A stretch of DNA of 64,000 nt. It comes from Labilibaculum manganireducens. GTDB lineage: Bacteria > Bacteroidota > Bacteroidia > Bacteroidales > Marinifilaceae. The notes under the pieces were generated by a model. That model worked only from the letters and a program-made list of their open reading frames with translations, was not told the DNA's origin and made no database searches. Both the position numbers and the translations under genes were made by a program. The stretch spans positions 225,847-289,846 of the forward strand of contig NZ_MVDE01000002.1 of assembly GCF_002843385.1 (NCBI RefSeq), written 5' to 3'. Below are positions 46,807 to 55,238 of this stretch, piece after piece; the first letter of the stretch is position 1, and every line of letters begins with the position of its first letter.

Positions 46807-48261
46807 TTATGCTGATTTTACAGCAGGATCAGTTGTTTTTCTAATCTTAATATTTAGGTAAGCAACAGCTATGGTCATAATAGGACTAATGATGTTGAAA
46901 AAACAAAAAGGGGCAAAAGCAACAGTAGCTACACCTAATGCACCAGCCTGCGCAGCTCCGCAGGTATTCCATGGAACTAACACAGAGGTAACAGTTCCTG
47001 CATCTTCAAGGGTTCGGCTCAAAACTTCAGGTTTTAAATGCTGATCTTTGTACGATTCCGAAAACATTCTTCCTGTAACTACAATAGAAATATATTGATC
47101 CGAAGCAGTAAGGTTCAAAAATCCACAACTGGCCACTGTAGTTGTTACCAACGATCCGGTGGAACTAACCGCTTTCAGCATGGTTTCGGTGATTTTGTGC
47201 AATATGCCTGCTGTTTCCAGAACACCGCTAAATACCATTGCTGTTAAAATCAGCCAAATGGTATTGAGCATACCCGCCATTCCACCAGTCGATAATAAGT
47301 CCTGAATATTTTTATTTTGAACAGGAATACTAATATCCGTAAAGATGGATTGCATTACCGTATGATAACAAGCCTGCATATAAGAACCGCTTCCCGAAAT
47401 TTGCTGAATAATTTGTGGCTGAAAAATAATGGCAAATACGCCTCCTATTAATGTGCCGGCAAAAATTGCAGGCAGGGCGGGCACTTTTTTGCTGATAATC
47501 ACAAAAAGCAATATAGGAACCAAAAACAGCCAGGGAGTAATTGTAAATGTTGCTTTTATAGCTGTTTGAACTTCACGAATGCTTTCCGGATTAATTTCTC
47601 CTTCTTTATTAAAACCAATGGCCAGAAAAATCAAAAGAGTAATAATGATGGAAGGTACCGTTGTATACATCATGTAACGGATGTGCACAAACAAATCAAC
47701 TTCAGCCATTGCCGAAGCCAGATTGGTTGTATCCGATAAAGGCGAAATTTTATCACCAAAGTACGCTCCCGATATAATTGCTCCGGCTACAATGGCGTTA
47801 TTGTATTCCATTGCATTGCCCACTCCTAAAAGTGCAACTCCAATGGTTGCAATGGTGGACCATGAACTTCCGGTTACGACAGAAACGATGGCACAAATCA
47901 CTACCGAGAGCATTAAAAACAACTTCGGATTTAAGAATTCCAAACCGTAGTAAATCATTGCTGGAACCACTCCGCTTATCATCCATGTTCCCGCTAAAGA
48001 CCCAATTAACAGCAATATCAACATCGATGGCATTGCCGTACCAATGCTTTCCACAATCCCTTTCTGAAGATCATCCCAGTTTTTTCCATATCGGAGAGCA
48101 ATTAATCCACCTATAGCCGCAGCAATTAAAAGTGAAAACTGATTGGCTCCTTCAATGGCTCCATCTCCAAAAACAATTGCATTTACACTTAGCAGAATAA
48201 TTAGCAGAAAAATAGGAATAAGGGATTCCCAAAGGGAGATGGTCTTGCTTTTTGTATTCAT
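46807..48261 (-). CDS. nhaC: NhaC-family Na+/H+ antiporter
   Basis: A 484-residue membrane protein with about eleven helices: GTWMISGVVPAMIYYGLEFL, VVTGSSWSTIATIGVALLG, AGAIISGAYFGDKISPLSDTT split across loops, and LVPWNTCGAAQAGAL. These are the conserved charged and small-residue stretches of NhaC. It exchanges Na+ for H+ and fits the sodium economy suggested by the NQR operon. The upstream gap contains a hairpin and a phased box array. Confidence 0.92.
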   Translation of the reverse strand: MNTKSKTISLWESLIPIFLLIILLSVNAIVFGDGAIEGANQFSLLIAAAIGGLIALRYGKNWDDLQKGIVESIGTAMPSMLILLLIGSLAGTWMISGVVPAMIYYGLEFLNPKLFLMLSVVICAIVSVVTGSSWSTIATIGVALLGVGNAMEYNNAIVAGAIISGAYFGDKISPLSDTTNLASAMAEVDLFVHIRYMMYTTVPSIIITLLIFLAIGFNKEGEINPESIREVQTAIKATFTITPWLFLVPILLFVIISKKVPALPAIFAGTLIGGVFAIIFQPQIIQQISGSGSYMQACYHTVMQSIFTDISIPVQNKNIQDLLSTGGMAGMLNTIWLILTAMVFSGVLETAGILHKITETMLKAVSSTGSLVTTTVASCGFLNLTASDQYISIVVTGRMFSESYKDQHLKPEVLSRTLEDAGTVTSVLVPWNTCGAAQAGALGVATVAFAPFCFFNIISPIMTIAVAYLNIKIRKTTDPAVKSA

Positions 48262-48425
48262 TTGTGGTTTAGGGTCGGTTAATACAGGGGGTGAACTTAC
48301 GAAAAAACAATTGGAAAAGAAATGTCATGTTTTAATTATTGCTTTCTTACTATTGAGCTTAATTATTTTTCAAACTATTTTTCCTTTGATCGGTTTTTTA
48401 GACCGGTAATAAGTTTTTTTATTGC

Positions 48426-48453
48426 CCATTGGGCTTTCCACAAAGCCCAATGG
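48426..48453. promoter_or_regulatory. Strong 12-bp hairpin without a T-tract
   Basis: CCATTGGGCTTT (48426-48437) and AAAGCCCAATGG (48442-48453) pair perfectly around a four-base loop. Neither strand continues into a run of T in a useful position for the minus-strand genes, so it is not a classical terminator. It lies between the box array and nhaC, 165 bp before nhaC. Nothing else was recognised in 48262-48425. Confidence 0.6.
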
Positions 48454-48468
48454 TCGCAATTGCAATTA

Positions 48469-48636
48469 CTATTGGATATTTTGATATGTCTATTGCTAAT
48501 TTTATGAGCCTATTGGAACAATTACTATTCCTATTGTAGTAATTTGATTCCTATTGCCATAATATATAATCATATTGGAAAATAATGAGTGCTATTGGCA
48601 GATTGATTATCCTATTGTAAAACAAGTCAACTATTG
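48469..48636. repeat. Array of nine CTATTG-like boxes at about 20.5-bp spacing
   Basis: The ATTG of each box begins at 48471, 48492, 48512, 48533, 48553, 48574, 48594, 48614 and 48633, giving steps of 21, 20, 21, 20, 21, 20, 20 and 19. Most boxes read CTATTG or CCTATTG; the one at 48574 is CATATTG. The 13-16 bases between boxes are AT-rich and not alike. The last box lies inside the final codons of the upstream gene. Confidence 0.85.
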
Positions 48637-49391
48637 TGGGCTTTTAGCTTGTTTTTTGTCGCTTTTTCCTGCGTGTATTTTTTGTAAAATTTTCTTTGAT
48701 ATTCGCTCGAATACCTCTTTAGTTTTTCTTCATCGTTCCAGTAGGTATATTTTCCATAGGTGCGAATTTCGTCGACCAATTGTTTAAGGTAGGTATAGGC
48801 TCTGTCGCGCAACTGTTTTTCTGGTCTGTTTTTACTGTTTTTCACACCATCTACTTTATTCAGCAAATAGAGAAGTTCCTGAGAAAGTTGACTGGCACGG
48901 TCAATTTTAGCGGTGTTAAAATTAATGGCTTTCAATGGATCAGGATATTGTTTTGCAAAAGCAGGGTAGTCGCTCATGTCCTGAATCAAATCCATATTGC
49001 CATTGCCACCAAGTATGTTTTTTAGCGTCTTTAAAATTTCAGGATGGTTTCTGAAGGCAAACTGAAAATCGTGTTTTAATTCTTGTTGCAGCTGGCTGGC
49101 TTCATTTATTTTCACACTCCATTCCTTAGTGTTGGTTAAAGCCTTTTGATAAACCGCAGTCCATTCCGATTGTTTGTCTTGCAGAAATTTAGCTCTTGGT
49201 GTAAGATCATTAATTAAATCTTCGCTTAATCCTTTTGTCAAAAGGTCTTCTTTATCTTCCATTGCATATTGATGAAGTTTTCCAGCCTCGCCAACACAAA
49301 CTGCGGCTGGAATTGTTGGCAAAACAATTTTGTCTTCAGGAATTTCAAGAACCAATTCTTTAATCGTTTTTGTGGCTGTTATATTCGTCAT
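48627..49391 (-). CDS. Unrecognised helical protein
   Basis: A 254-residue soluble protein, predicted almost entirely helical and rich in Lys, Glu, Gln and Leu, without signal peptide or membrane segment. A conserved-looking C-terminal stretch reads RDRAYTYLKQLVDEIRTYGK followed by YWNDEEKLKRYSSEYQRKF. I have a vague memory of similar tails in hypothetical proteins of several phyla, with no known function. It is alone on the minus strand between bioB and the box array, which overlaps its last codons. Confidence 0.7.
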   Translation of the reverse strand: MTNITATKTIKELVLEIPEDKIVLPTIPAAVCVGEAGKLHQYAMEDKEDLLTKGLSEDLINDLTPRAKFLQDKQSEWTAVYQKALTNTKEWSVKINEASQLQQELKHDFQFAFRNHPEILKTLKNILGGNGNMDLIQDMSDYPAFAKQYPDPLKAINFNTAKIDRASQLSQELLYLLNKVDGVKNSKNRPEKQLRDRAYTYLKQLVDEIRTYGKYTYWNDEEKLKRYSSEYQRKFYKKYTQEKATKNKLKAHNS

Positions 49392-49510
49392 TTTTGCTGA
49401 TTTTTTTTGATTGATTTAATAATCAGATTCATCGTTTTATTTCATTTTGGCGATTAAATGTATAAAACATATGTTAAAGTATGGAGCAATTTTAAGAGAA
49501 AATTTAGAAT

Positions 49511-49546
49511 GAAAAAAAAAAGGGACATGCAAAAAGCATATCCCTT
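49511..49546 (-). terminator. Rho-independent terminator after bioB
   Basis: On the minus strand AGGGATATGC pairs with GCATGTCCCT (one G-T pair), followed by about nine T. It starts 27 bp after the bioB stop. Confidence 0.8.
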
Positions 49547-49572
49547 CTAAATTATAATGTATAGGTATATTT

Positions 49573-50547
49573 CTATCCCTCCAAAGTAGTCAGCTCCTGA
49601 TAACGGGTTGGTATCATTCCAATGGTATCCAGTAAATGCTGATCTTCGTTAACGGTCATGTTTTTTACGGTAAGCAGTTTATCTCCGAAAAAGATGGAGT
49701 TTGCTCCGGCAAGAAAACAAAGCGCTTGTCCTTCCTGACTGTAATGTGTGCGGCCGGCAGCAAAAGCGATTACTGCTTTTGGCATTAGAATACGGGCAGT
49801 TGCAACGGCACGCACCATTTCAAAAATACCGATGGTTTCTTTTCCGAAAAAGGGAGTTCCCTCAACCGGCACCAGTGAATTCAACGGAACGTTGTAAGGG
49901 TGTTTTTCCTGATTCGAAAGCGTGCGAAGCATTTCAATTCTATCTTCGTCGGTTTCGCCCATCCCCAAAATACCGCCGGAACAGTAAGAGATACCCGCTT
50001 CCTGCAAATTGGCAAGAGTTTCGAGTCTTTCACTGTAGGTTCTGGTTGTGGTAATGTTTGGATAGTGACGCTCCGAAGTATCGATGTTGTGATTTACGGC
50101 AGTAATTCCCAAATCAGCTAATTTTGCAGCTTTTTCTTTGTTGATCATTCCCATGGTACAACAAACCTCAAGTCCAAGCTTTTTCACTTCGGTAATCATC
50201 TCAGCCATTTCGTCGAAACGGTCATCACGATTTCCATCTCTGCCGGCAGAACTCAAACAAACACGTTTTACACCGTTTTCTTTGGCAATTTTGGCTTCTT
50301 CCAGAACCTGTTCCAAGCTTAATTTTACAGGTTTTACATGTGTGTTGTAACGGGCCGACTGGGCACAATATCTGCAATCTTGCGAACATGCTCCGGTACG
50401 AACCGAAATTAAGGTGTTCATGTTCATCTTTGTAGAATCGTGGTGCTTGCGGTGGATGTTGGCTGCTTTGTTCACCAAATCCAGTAATGGCAGGTCGTAA
50501 ATTTCTTTAACCTCTTTGTAGGTCCAATTGTTTCTGATATCACTCAT
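49573..50547 (-). CDS. bioB: Biotin synthase
   Basis: Radical SAM enzyme that inserts sulfur into dethiobiotin. The 4Fe-4S motif GACSQDCRYCAQSA gives C54, C58 and C61. VCLSSAGRDG, VNHNIDTSERHYPNI, and SLVPVEGTPF with the later GRTHYSQEGQALCFLAGANS are family signatures. At 324 residues it is a normal BioB. No other biotin gene is in the window; a small gene lies 15 bp upstream on the same strand. Confidence 0.95.
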   Translation of the reverse strand: MSDIRNNWTYKEVKEIYDLPLLDLVNKAANIHRKHHDSTKMNMNTLISVRTGACSQDCRYCAQSARYNTHVKPVKLSLEQVLEEAKIAKENGVKRVCLSSAGRDGNRDDRFDEMAEMITEVKKLGLEVCCTMGMINKEKAAKLADLGITAVNHNIDTSERHYPNITTTRTYSERLETLANLQEAGISYCSGGILGMGETDEDRIEMLRTLSNQEKHPYNVPLNSLVPVEGTPFFGKETIGIFEMVRAVATARILMPKAVIAFAAGRTHYSQEGQALCFLAGANSIFFGDKLLTVKNMTVNEDQHLLDTIGMIPTRYQELTTLEG

Positions 50548-50562
50548 AACTTAGGTTCTTTT

Positions 50563-50922
50563 TTAGTTTCTAAAATTGCTGGAATAAGAAATAGTAGAAA
50601 GAACCTTATTCGTTTGTTGATGAGGTTCAGTCTGACTGGTTTTGGCTGCATTTTGGTTTTGCAGCAGCATAACTTGCATGAGTTCGAAGCACAAGGCTTC
50701 CAATTCATCAGTCTCATTCTTATCCCTGCTGTTTAATGGTACATAGCAAAATCCGGAAAAGCCGCACTCAGTTGATGGAACCAGTAAATTATAACTGGTG
50801 TTGATACAGGAAATTGTAATTTCCTTGTTCATGCTGGCAAAAGCAGCATAGCCTTTTCGGCTCCATCGTCTGAATACCTGCGGGTCCGATTTGTATCGAC
50901 CTTTGTTTGTAACAGGGTTCAT
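50563..50922 (-). CDS. Small protein preceding bioB, unknown function
   Basis: A 119-residue protein with no signal peptide or membrane helix. The N-terminal part contains VFRRWSRKGYAAFASMNKEI followed by TISCINTSYNLL. I recall similar FRRWSRKGYA stretches near the N-terminus of various Bacteroidota proteins, including outer-membrane receptors, but cannot name a family. The C-terminal 40 residues are Gln/Asn/Ser-rich and probably disordered. With 15 bp to bioB it is very likely co-transcribed. A TACTTTTG -7 box lies upstream. Confidence 0.68.
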   Translation of the reverse strand: MNPVTNKGRYKSDPQVFRRWSRKGYAAFASMNKEITISCINTSYNLLVPSTECGFSGFCYVPLNSRDKNETDELEALCFELMQVMLLQNQNAAKTSQTEPHQQTNKVLSTISYSSNFRN

Positions 50923-50981
50923 ATTTTATATTTTTTTTTATTAAAGAGAAAACAAGATAGTGATTCTCTCTATTTCGGAGT

Positions 50982-50989
50982 CAAAAGTA
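50982..50989 (-). promoter_or_regulatory. Probable -7 box of the bioB operon
   Basis: Minus strand TACTTTTG, a full TAnnTTTG match, 60 bp before the small gene's ATG. A TTTC, one base off the -33 element, is 17-18 bp upstream. Confidence 0.45.
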
Positions 50990-51063
50990 TTCTTTTTTTT
51001 TAAGATCGAAATGCTTTTACAACATAAACAGATTTGTGGGGTAGGGACATTGCAATTTATGCT

Positions 51064-52353
51064 TTAAAATTTGGCAGTTGAATTAAGCGTTTGGCAGCCA
51101 ATCAGCATATCGTAATTCAGGGCGATATCATGGTAGTAAACGTAAATCACATAGTTGTTTTCTGTTTCCCAATGCGAGCCTTCCATATAAGTCAGGTCAG
51201 GTGTCTTTTTTCCATTTTCAAGTAAGGCGTACTGATAATTGTAGTATCCTTGTTTTAAGAAAATTGTTTTGCGGTAGCTGCCGGTATCAAAATCGTACTC
51301 CATTTTGTTTTTATCAGAACAAGTCCAATTACAGAAGTTGCCGTACACATAAAGGTCTCCATGTTTAATTTCATTATCGAACGGCAGCCAAAATGTGACA
51401 TTGCAATAGTCTGCTTCGGTGGATGGTTCGTCTCTTTCCTGAACATCAATTAAAAACCGGCCGTTTAAATCCTGCTCGTAAATGTACTGTTTAAAATGAC
51501 GGTTGTTTCCGGCTGTCAGCAGAACATTTGTTTGTTCATTCTCTTTGGTAATTTCTTTGATATAGCGGGTTTGGTATCTCAGACTTTTCAAATCAAAATT
51601 TCGAAATTCGTTGCCTCCCGGAAAAACATTTTCCATTTCGTAATCAAAAACCAATTCATTTTTACGGATAAAAAGAGGTTTTAGGTTTTTCTCACTTCCA
51701 TCCAATCTTCCGTTTTGAGTTAGTACAACTTGTAAATCAGCATGAGGATTATCAATATTAAAATTTGGATGAAGAATACTAAAATCGACCTCCTGATGTG
51801 TTTCTCTTAAATCAATTGCAATTGGATGTTTTACATCTCCTTTAATTTCAACTTTCGAATCCAAAAGCATAAACCGTTGCCGGATAATTACTTTTTCAGG
51901 ATCGAAATCTTCATAAATTTCAAGGATGTAATTGCCTGATAGTTTTAATTGTATCTCGTTATTGGGGATTTTCAGGGAATAATGAATAAAACCAATATTG
52001 GTAGTAAAGGAATGTTCGTAATCCTGAATCTGGTTTTCTGTAAAACCATCAATAAAATCGAATTCACTTAAGCCGGAATTGTGCCAATCTGATGTGCAAT
52101 GGATAATTTTGTAGGAGTAATCCTGAATATTTTCTGTAATGTCATCAAAAGAAAAAAGGAGTTGATTATCTCCATTAAGTTCTATAATTGGTTCTGTTAG
52201 TTCCCAGTTAACCGGATGCATCTGAACAGTATGGATGCTTTTTTTTATTATTTCATTAAAATAAACAGTCTCAGATTCAGAATTGTAAGCAAACAATCCC
52301 TTTGGCAGGATAAGAAATACAATGCTTATGTAAACAACTAGATTTTTATGCAT
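51064..52353 (-). CDS. DUF5103 protein (type IX secretion Plug-like)
   Basis: A 429-residue secreted protein with a signal peptide (residues ~1-22) and beta-rich body: IHTVQMHPVNWELTEPIIELN, SYKIIHCTSDWHNSGLSEFDFI and the C-terminal YVYGNFCNWTCSDKNKMEYD. These are the DUF5103 pattern. In Flavobacterium the DUF5103 protein Plug blocks the lateral opening of the SprA translocon. Here it stands alone; SprA is not in the window. The functional name is transferred from family knowledge. Confidence 0.85.
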   Translation of the reverse strand: MHKNLVVYISIVFLILPKGLFAYNSESETVYFNEIIKKSIHTVQMHPVNWELTEPIIELNGDNQLLFSFDDITENIQDYSYKIIHCTSDWHNSGLSEFDFIDGFTENQIQDYEHSFTTNIGFIHYSLKIPNNEIQLKLSGNYILEIYEDFDPEKVIIRQRFMLLDSKVEIKGDVKHPIAIDLRETHQEVDFSILHPNFNIDNPHADLQVVLTQNGRLDGSEKNLKPLFIRKNELVFDYEMENVFPGGNEFRNFDLKSLRYQTRYIKEITKENEQTNVLLTAGNNRHFKQYIYEQDLNGRFLIDVQERDEPSTEADYCNVTFWLPFDNEIKHGDLYVYGNFCNWTCSDKNKMEYDFDTGSYRKTIFLKQGYYNYQYALLENGKKTPDLTYMEGSHWETENNYVIYVYYHDIALNYDMLIGCQTLNSTAKF

Positions 52354-52499
52354 TTGAATATGTATATATGCTGGTTAAAAATAGAACAAATGACTTCAAA
52401 AATACAAAATTGCTTTATATATTTGTGTTCGAAAATTTTACGACTCCTTAAAAATGATGTGCATAGCGTTCAATAACATATAGTGTATCAGAGTAAAGA

Positions 52500-52531
52500 T
52501 TGTGAATTAGAGATTAAATTAGTTATTTTTG
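52500..52531 (+). promoter_or_regulatory. Probable nqr operon promoter
   Basis: TTG (52500-52502), 21 bp, then TATTTTTG (52524-52531). The leader before nqrA is about 25 bases. Confidence 0.5.
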
Positions 52532-52561
52532 ATGCAAATTAATAAATTCAAATAGTTTAAC

Positions 52562-53917
52562 ATGTCTGAAGTTAAAAAGATCAAAAAAGGCTTAGATATT
52601 AAGCTGGCAGGAAAGGCTGAAAAGGTACTTGAAAAAGCTGATCGTTCTGAGACATACGCCATTAAACCATCCAATTTTCCCGGATTAACACCTAAATTAA
52701 AAGTTAAGGTAGATGCTGAAGTAAAAGCAGGAGATTCTCTGTTTTTCGATAAGTACTGTCCTGAAATTAATTTTGCTTCTCCGGTTAGTGGTAAGGTTAT
52801 TGCCGTAAATCGTGGAGAGCGAAGAAAGATTTTAGAGGTAGTGATTCAAGCAGATGCTGAGATTCAATACCAGGAGTTTAAAAAGGCTGACCCTAACGTA
52901 CTTTCCCGTGAGGAGATAAAGGAAGAGTTATTGAAAAGTGGTCTTTGGGCATTTGTTCGTCAACGTCCTTACGATGTGATTGCGAAACCTGAAGATACTC
53001 CGAAAGCAATTTTTGTTTCAGCTTTCGATACGGCTCCATTGGCCGCGGATATTGACTTCCTTTTGGAGAGTGAAGCCGCAGCATTTCAGGCGGGTCTTGA
53101 TGCTTTGGCAAAATTGACTGATGGAAAGTTATATTTAAATACGAATCCTAATCTGAACCAAAGTAAAACTTTTTCGGGAGCTAAAAATGTAGAAATACGA
53201 CAATTTACAGGTGTTCATCCTGCAGGAAATGTTGGTGTTCAGATTCACCACATTAGCCCGATGAATAAAGGTGAAGTGGCTTGGGTTATTCGTCCGCAGG
53301 AAGTTGTTTTCATCGGAAGATTATTCACAAAAGGCATCTACGATGTAAGTCGTAAAATTGCACTTTGCGGATCTGAAGTGAAAACCCCATGTTATTTTGA
53401 AACAATTTTGGGAGCATCTGTACGAAATATCTTAAAAGGTAAATTGAAAGATGATGAGAAAATCCGCGTTATTTCAGGAAATGTTTTAACAGGAGAACAA
53501 ATCTCTGAAGATGGATTTCTTAACTTTTACGACTCACAAATTACCGTTATTCCAGAAGGAGATAAATTCGAATTTTTAGGTTGGGCATTACCTGGTTTAC
53601 AGAAATTCTCAATGTCGAAAACATTCTTCTCTTGGTTAACACCAAATAAAGAATACCGTTTGGATGCTAATCTTCATGGGGAGCATCGTGCTTTCGTAAT
53701 GACAGGTGAGTACGACAAGGTATTACCTATGGATGTGCTTCCACAACAATTGGTTAAATCTATTATGATTGAGGATATCGATCAAATGGAACAATTGGGA
53801 ATATACGAAGTTGCTCCGGAGGATCTTGCCTTATGCGAATTCGTTTGTACATCGAAAATTAATGTACAGGATTTGGTTCGTAAAGGAATTGATCTGATGA
53901 TTAAAGAAATGAGCTAA
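52562..53917 (+). CDS. nqrA: Na+-translocating NADH:quinone reductase subunit A
   Basis: The cytoplasmic peripheral subunit of Na+-NQR, 451 residues. KKGLDIKLAGKAEKVLEKAD at the start, LWAFVRQRPYDVIAKPEDTP, VHPAGNVGVQIHHISPMNKG, and the end DMLPQQ-like VLPMDVLPQQLVKSIMIEDI are typical. Six nqr genes and apbE follow in order on the same strand, with a single terminator after nqrF. Confidence 0.96.
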   Translation: MSEVKKIKKGLDIKLAGKAEKVLEKADRSETYAIKPSNFPGLTPKLKVKVDAEVKAGDSLFFDKYCPEINFASPVSGKVIAVNRGERRKILEVVIQADAEIQYQEFKKADPNVLSREEIKEELLKSGLWAFVRQRPYDVIAKPEDTPKAIFVSAFDTAPLAADIDFLLESEAAAFQAGLDALAKLTDGKLYLNTNPNLNQSKTFSGAKNVEIRQFTGVHPAGNVGVQIHHISPMNKGEVAWVIRPQEVVFIGRLFTKGIYDVSRKIALCGSEVKTPCYFETILGASVRNILKGKLKDDEKIRVISGNVLTGEQISEDGFLNFYDSQITVIPEGDKFEFLGWALPGLQKFSMSKTFFSWLTPNKEYRLDANLHGEHRAFVMTGEYDKVLPMDVLPQQLVKSIMIEDIDQMEQLGIYEVAPEDLALCEFVCTSKINVQDLVRKGIDLMIKEMS

Positions 53918-53940
53918 GAAAAAACGGATAATATTATATA

Positions 53941-55125
53941 ATGAAAGCACTAAGAAAATTTCTTGATAAAAAGAAGCCTTTATTTCAAAAGGGTGGGAAG
54001 TTTGCAAAGTTGCAGTCGTCTTTCGAGGCATTTGAAACTTTTCTATTCGTTCCCAATATTACATCCCATACCGGTACACATATAAAAGATGCCATTGATT
54101 TAAAGCGTACAATGTCGATTGTTGTTATGGCTTTAATTCCAGCATTACTATTTGGGATTTACAATACAGGATACCAGCATTTTCTATCTGTTGGCGAGCT
54201 TGCGAATACTGATTTTTTAGATATTTGCGTTTATGGTTTGATTAAAATCCTTCCGATTATCGTTGTTTCATACGTGGTTGGTTTGGGTATTGAATTTGCA
54301 TTTGCACAAATGCGGGGTCATCAGGTAAACGAGGGTTTCCTTGTTTCCGGTATGCTGATACCTTTAATAATGCCGGTTGAAGCACCTCTTTGGATGGTGG
54401 CCGTATCCACTGCATTTGCTGTAGTAATTGGCAAAGAAGTATTCGGGGGAACCGGAATGAATATTTGGAACCCAGCTTTGGTTGCCCGTGCATTCTTCTT
54501 CTTTGCTTACCCATCAAAAATGTCTGGTGAATCAGTCTGGATTGCAGAAAAAGCGGATAGCTTTTCAGGAGCAACACCATTGGCACATGCTGCCAATTTG
54601 GTTGATGTAAAAGGTGACGCTGCAGTTACTCTTTATCAACAACATCTTTCAAATGTTTGGGATATGTTTGTTGGTTTCATTCCAGGATCAATAGGAGAAA
54701 CATCTACGATAGCTATTCTAATTGGAGCAGTCATTTTAATTGCAACAGGAATTGGCAGCTGGAAAATTATCGTTTCGGTATTTGCCGGAGGATATGTAAT
54801 GGGAATGCTTTTCAACCTAATTGGCGGTAATGCTTATATGGAGTTAATTCCTGCATGGCAGCATCTAATTATGGGTGGTTTTGCTTTTGGAGCTGTATTT
54901 ATGGCTACTGATCCGGTATCGGGGGCGCAAACAGCCAGAGGTAAATATATTTATGGCTTCCTAATTGGTTTCCTTGCTGTTTTGATTCGCGTATTGAATG
55001 CAGGTTTCCCGGAAGCCATGATGTTATCGATTCTACTGATGAATACTTTTGCGCCGCTAATTGATCATTATGTGGTTCAAGGAAATATCAAAAGAAGATT
55101 GAAACGGGTTAAGGTGAGTGCTTAA
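53941..55125 (+). CDS. nqrB: Na+-NQR subunit B
   Basis: A 394-residue integral membrane subunit with about ten helices, carrying a covalently bound FMN and riboflavin and forming much of the sodium path. The flavinylation motif is DSFSGATPLA with the FMN-accepting Thr at T212. GKEVFGGTGMNIWNPALVARA and LIMGGFAFGAVFMATDPVSG are conserved segments. It follows nqrA by 23 bp; the gap to nqrC is unusually long (113 bp) and holds a possible small frame. Confidence 0.96.
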   Translation: MKALRKFLDKKKPLFQKGGKFAKLQSSFEAFETFLFVPNITSHTGTHIKDAIDLKRTMSIVVMALIPALLFGIYNTGYQHFLSVGELANTDFLDICVYGLIKILPIIVVSYVVGLGIEFAFAQMRGHQVNEGFLVSGMLIPLIMPVEAPLWMVAVSTAFAVVIGKEVFGGTGMNIWNPALVARAFFFFAYPSKMSGESVWIAEKADSFSGATPLAHAANLVDVKGDAAVTLYQQHLSNVWDMFVGFIPGSIGETSTIAILIGAVILIATGIGSWKIIVSVFAGGYVMGMLFNLIGGNAYMELIPAWQHLIMGGFAFGAVFMATDPVSGAQTARGKYIYGFLIGFLAVLIRVLNAGFPEAMMLSILLMNTFAPLIDHYVVQGNIKRRLKRVKVSA

Positions 55126-55144
55126 ACAAATAATCAATTAGAAA

Positions 55145-55234
55145 ATGAAACGAGCCATGACTGAAATTTTATCGGAACAAGTACAGGTAAAATATGGCGA
55201 GTTCCATGTGGCAATTAAAAATATAAATTATTAA
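55145..55234 (+). CDS. Possible 29-residue open frame between nqrB and nqrC
   Basis: ATG at 55145 to TAA at 55232-55234 encodes a 29-residue peptide beginning MKRAMTEILSEQVQVKYGEF. It fills nearly all of the nqrB-nqrC gap and stops 4 bp before nqrC. Other nqr gene junctions here are 7-23 bp, except nqrE-nqrF. No similarity is recognised and no strong ribosome-binding site is visible; it may be a chance frame or a translational coupling device. Confidence 0.3.
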   Translation: MKRAMTEILSEQVQVKYGEFHVAIKNINY

Positions 55235-55238
55235 TCAC

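Noticed and set aside
48469..48636. CRISPR array
   Set aside because: The repeated unit is only 6-7 bases, spacers are 13-16 bases and unlike CRISPR sizes, and no cas gene is present.
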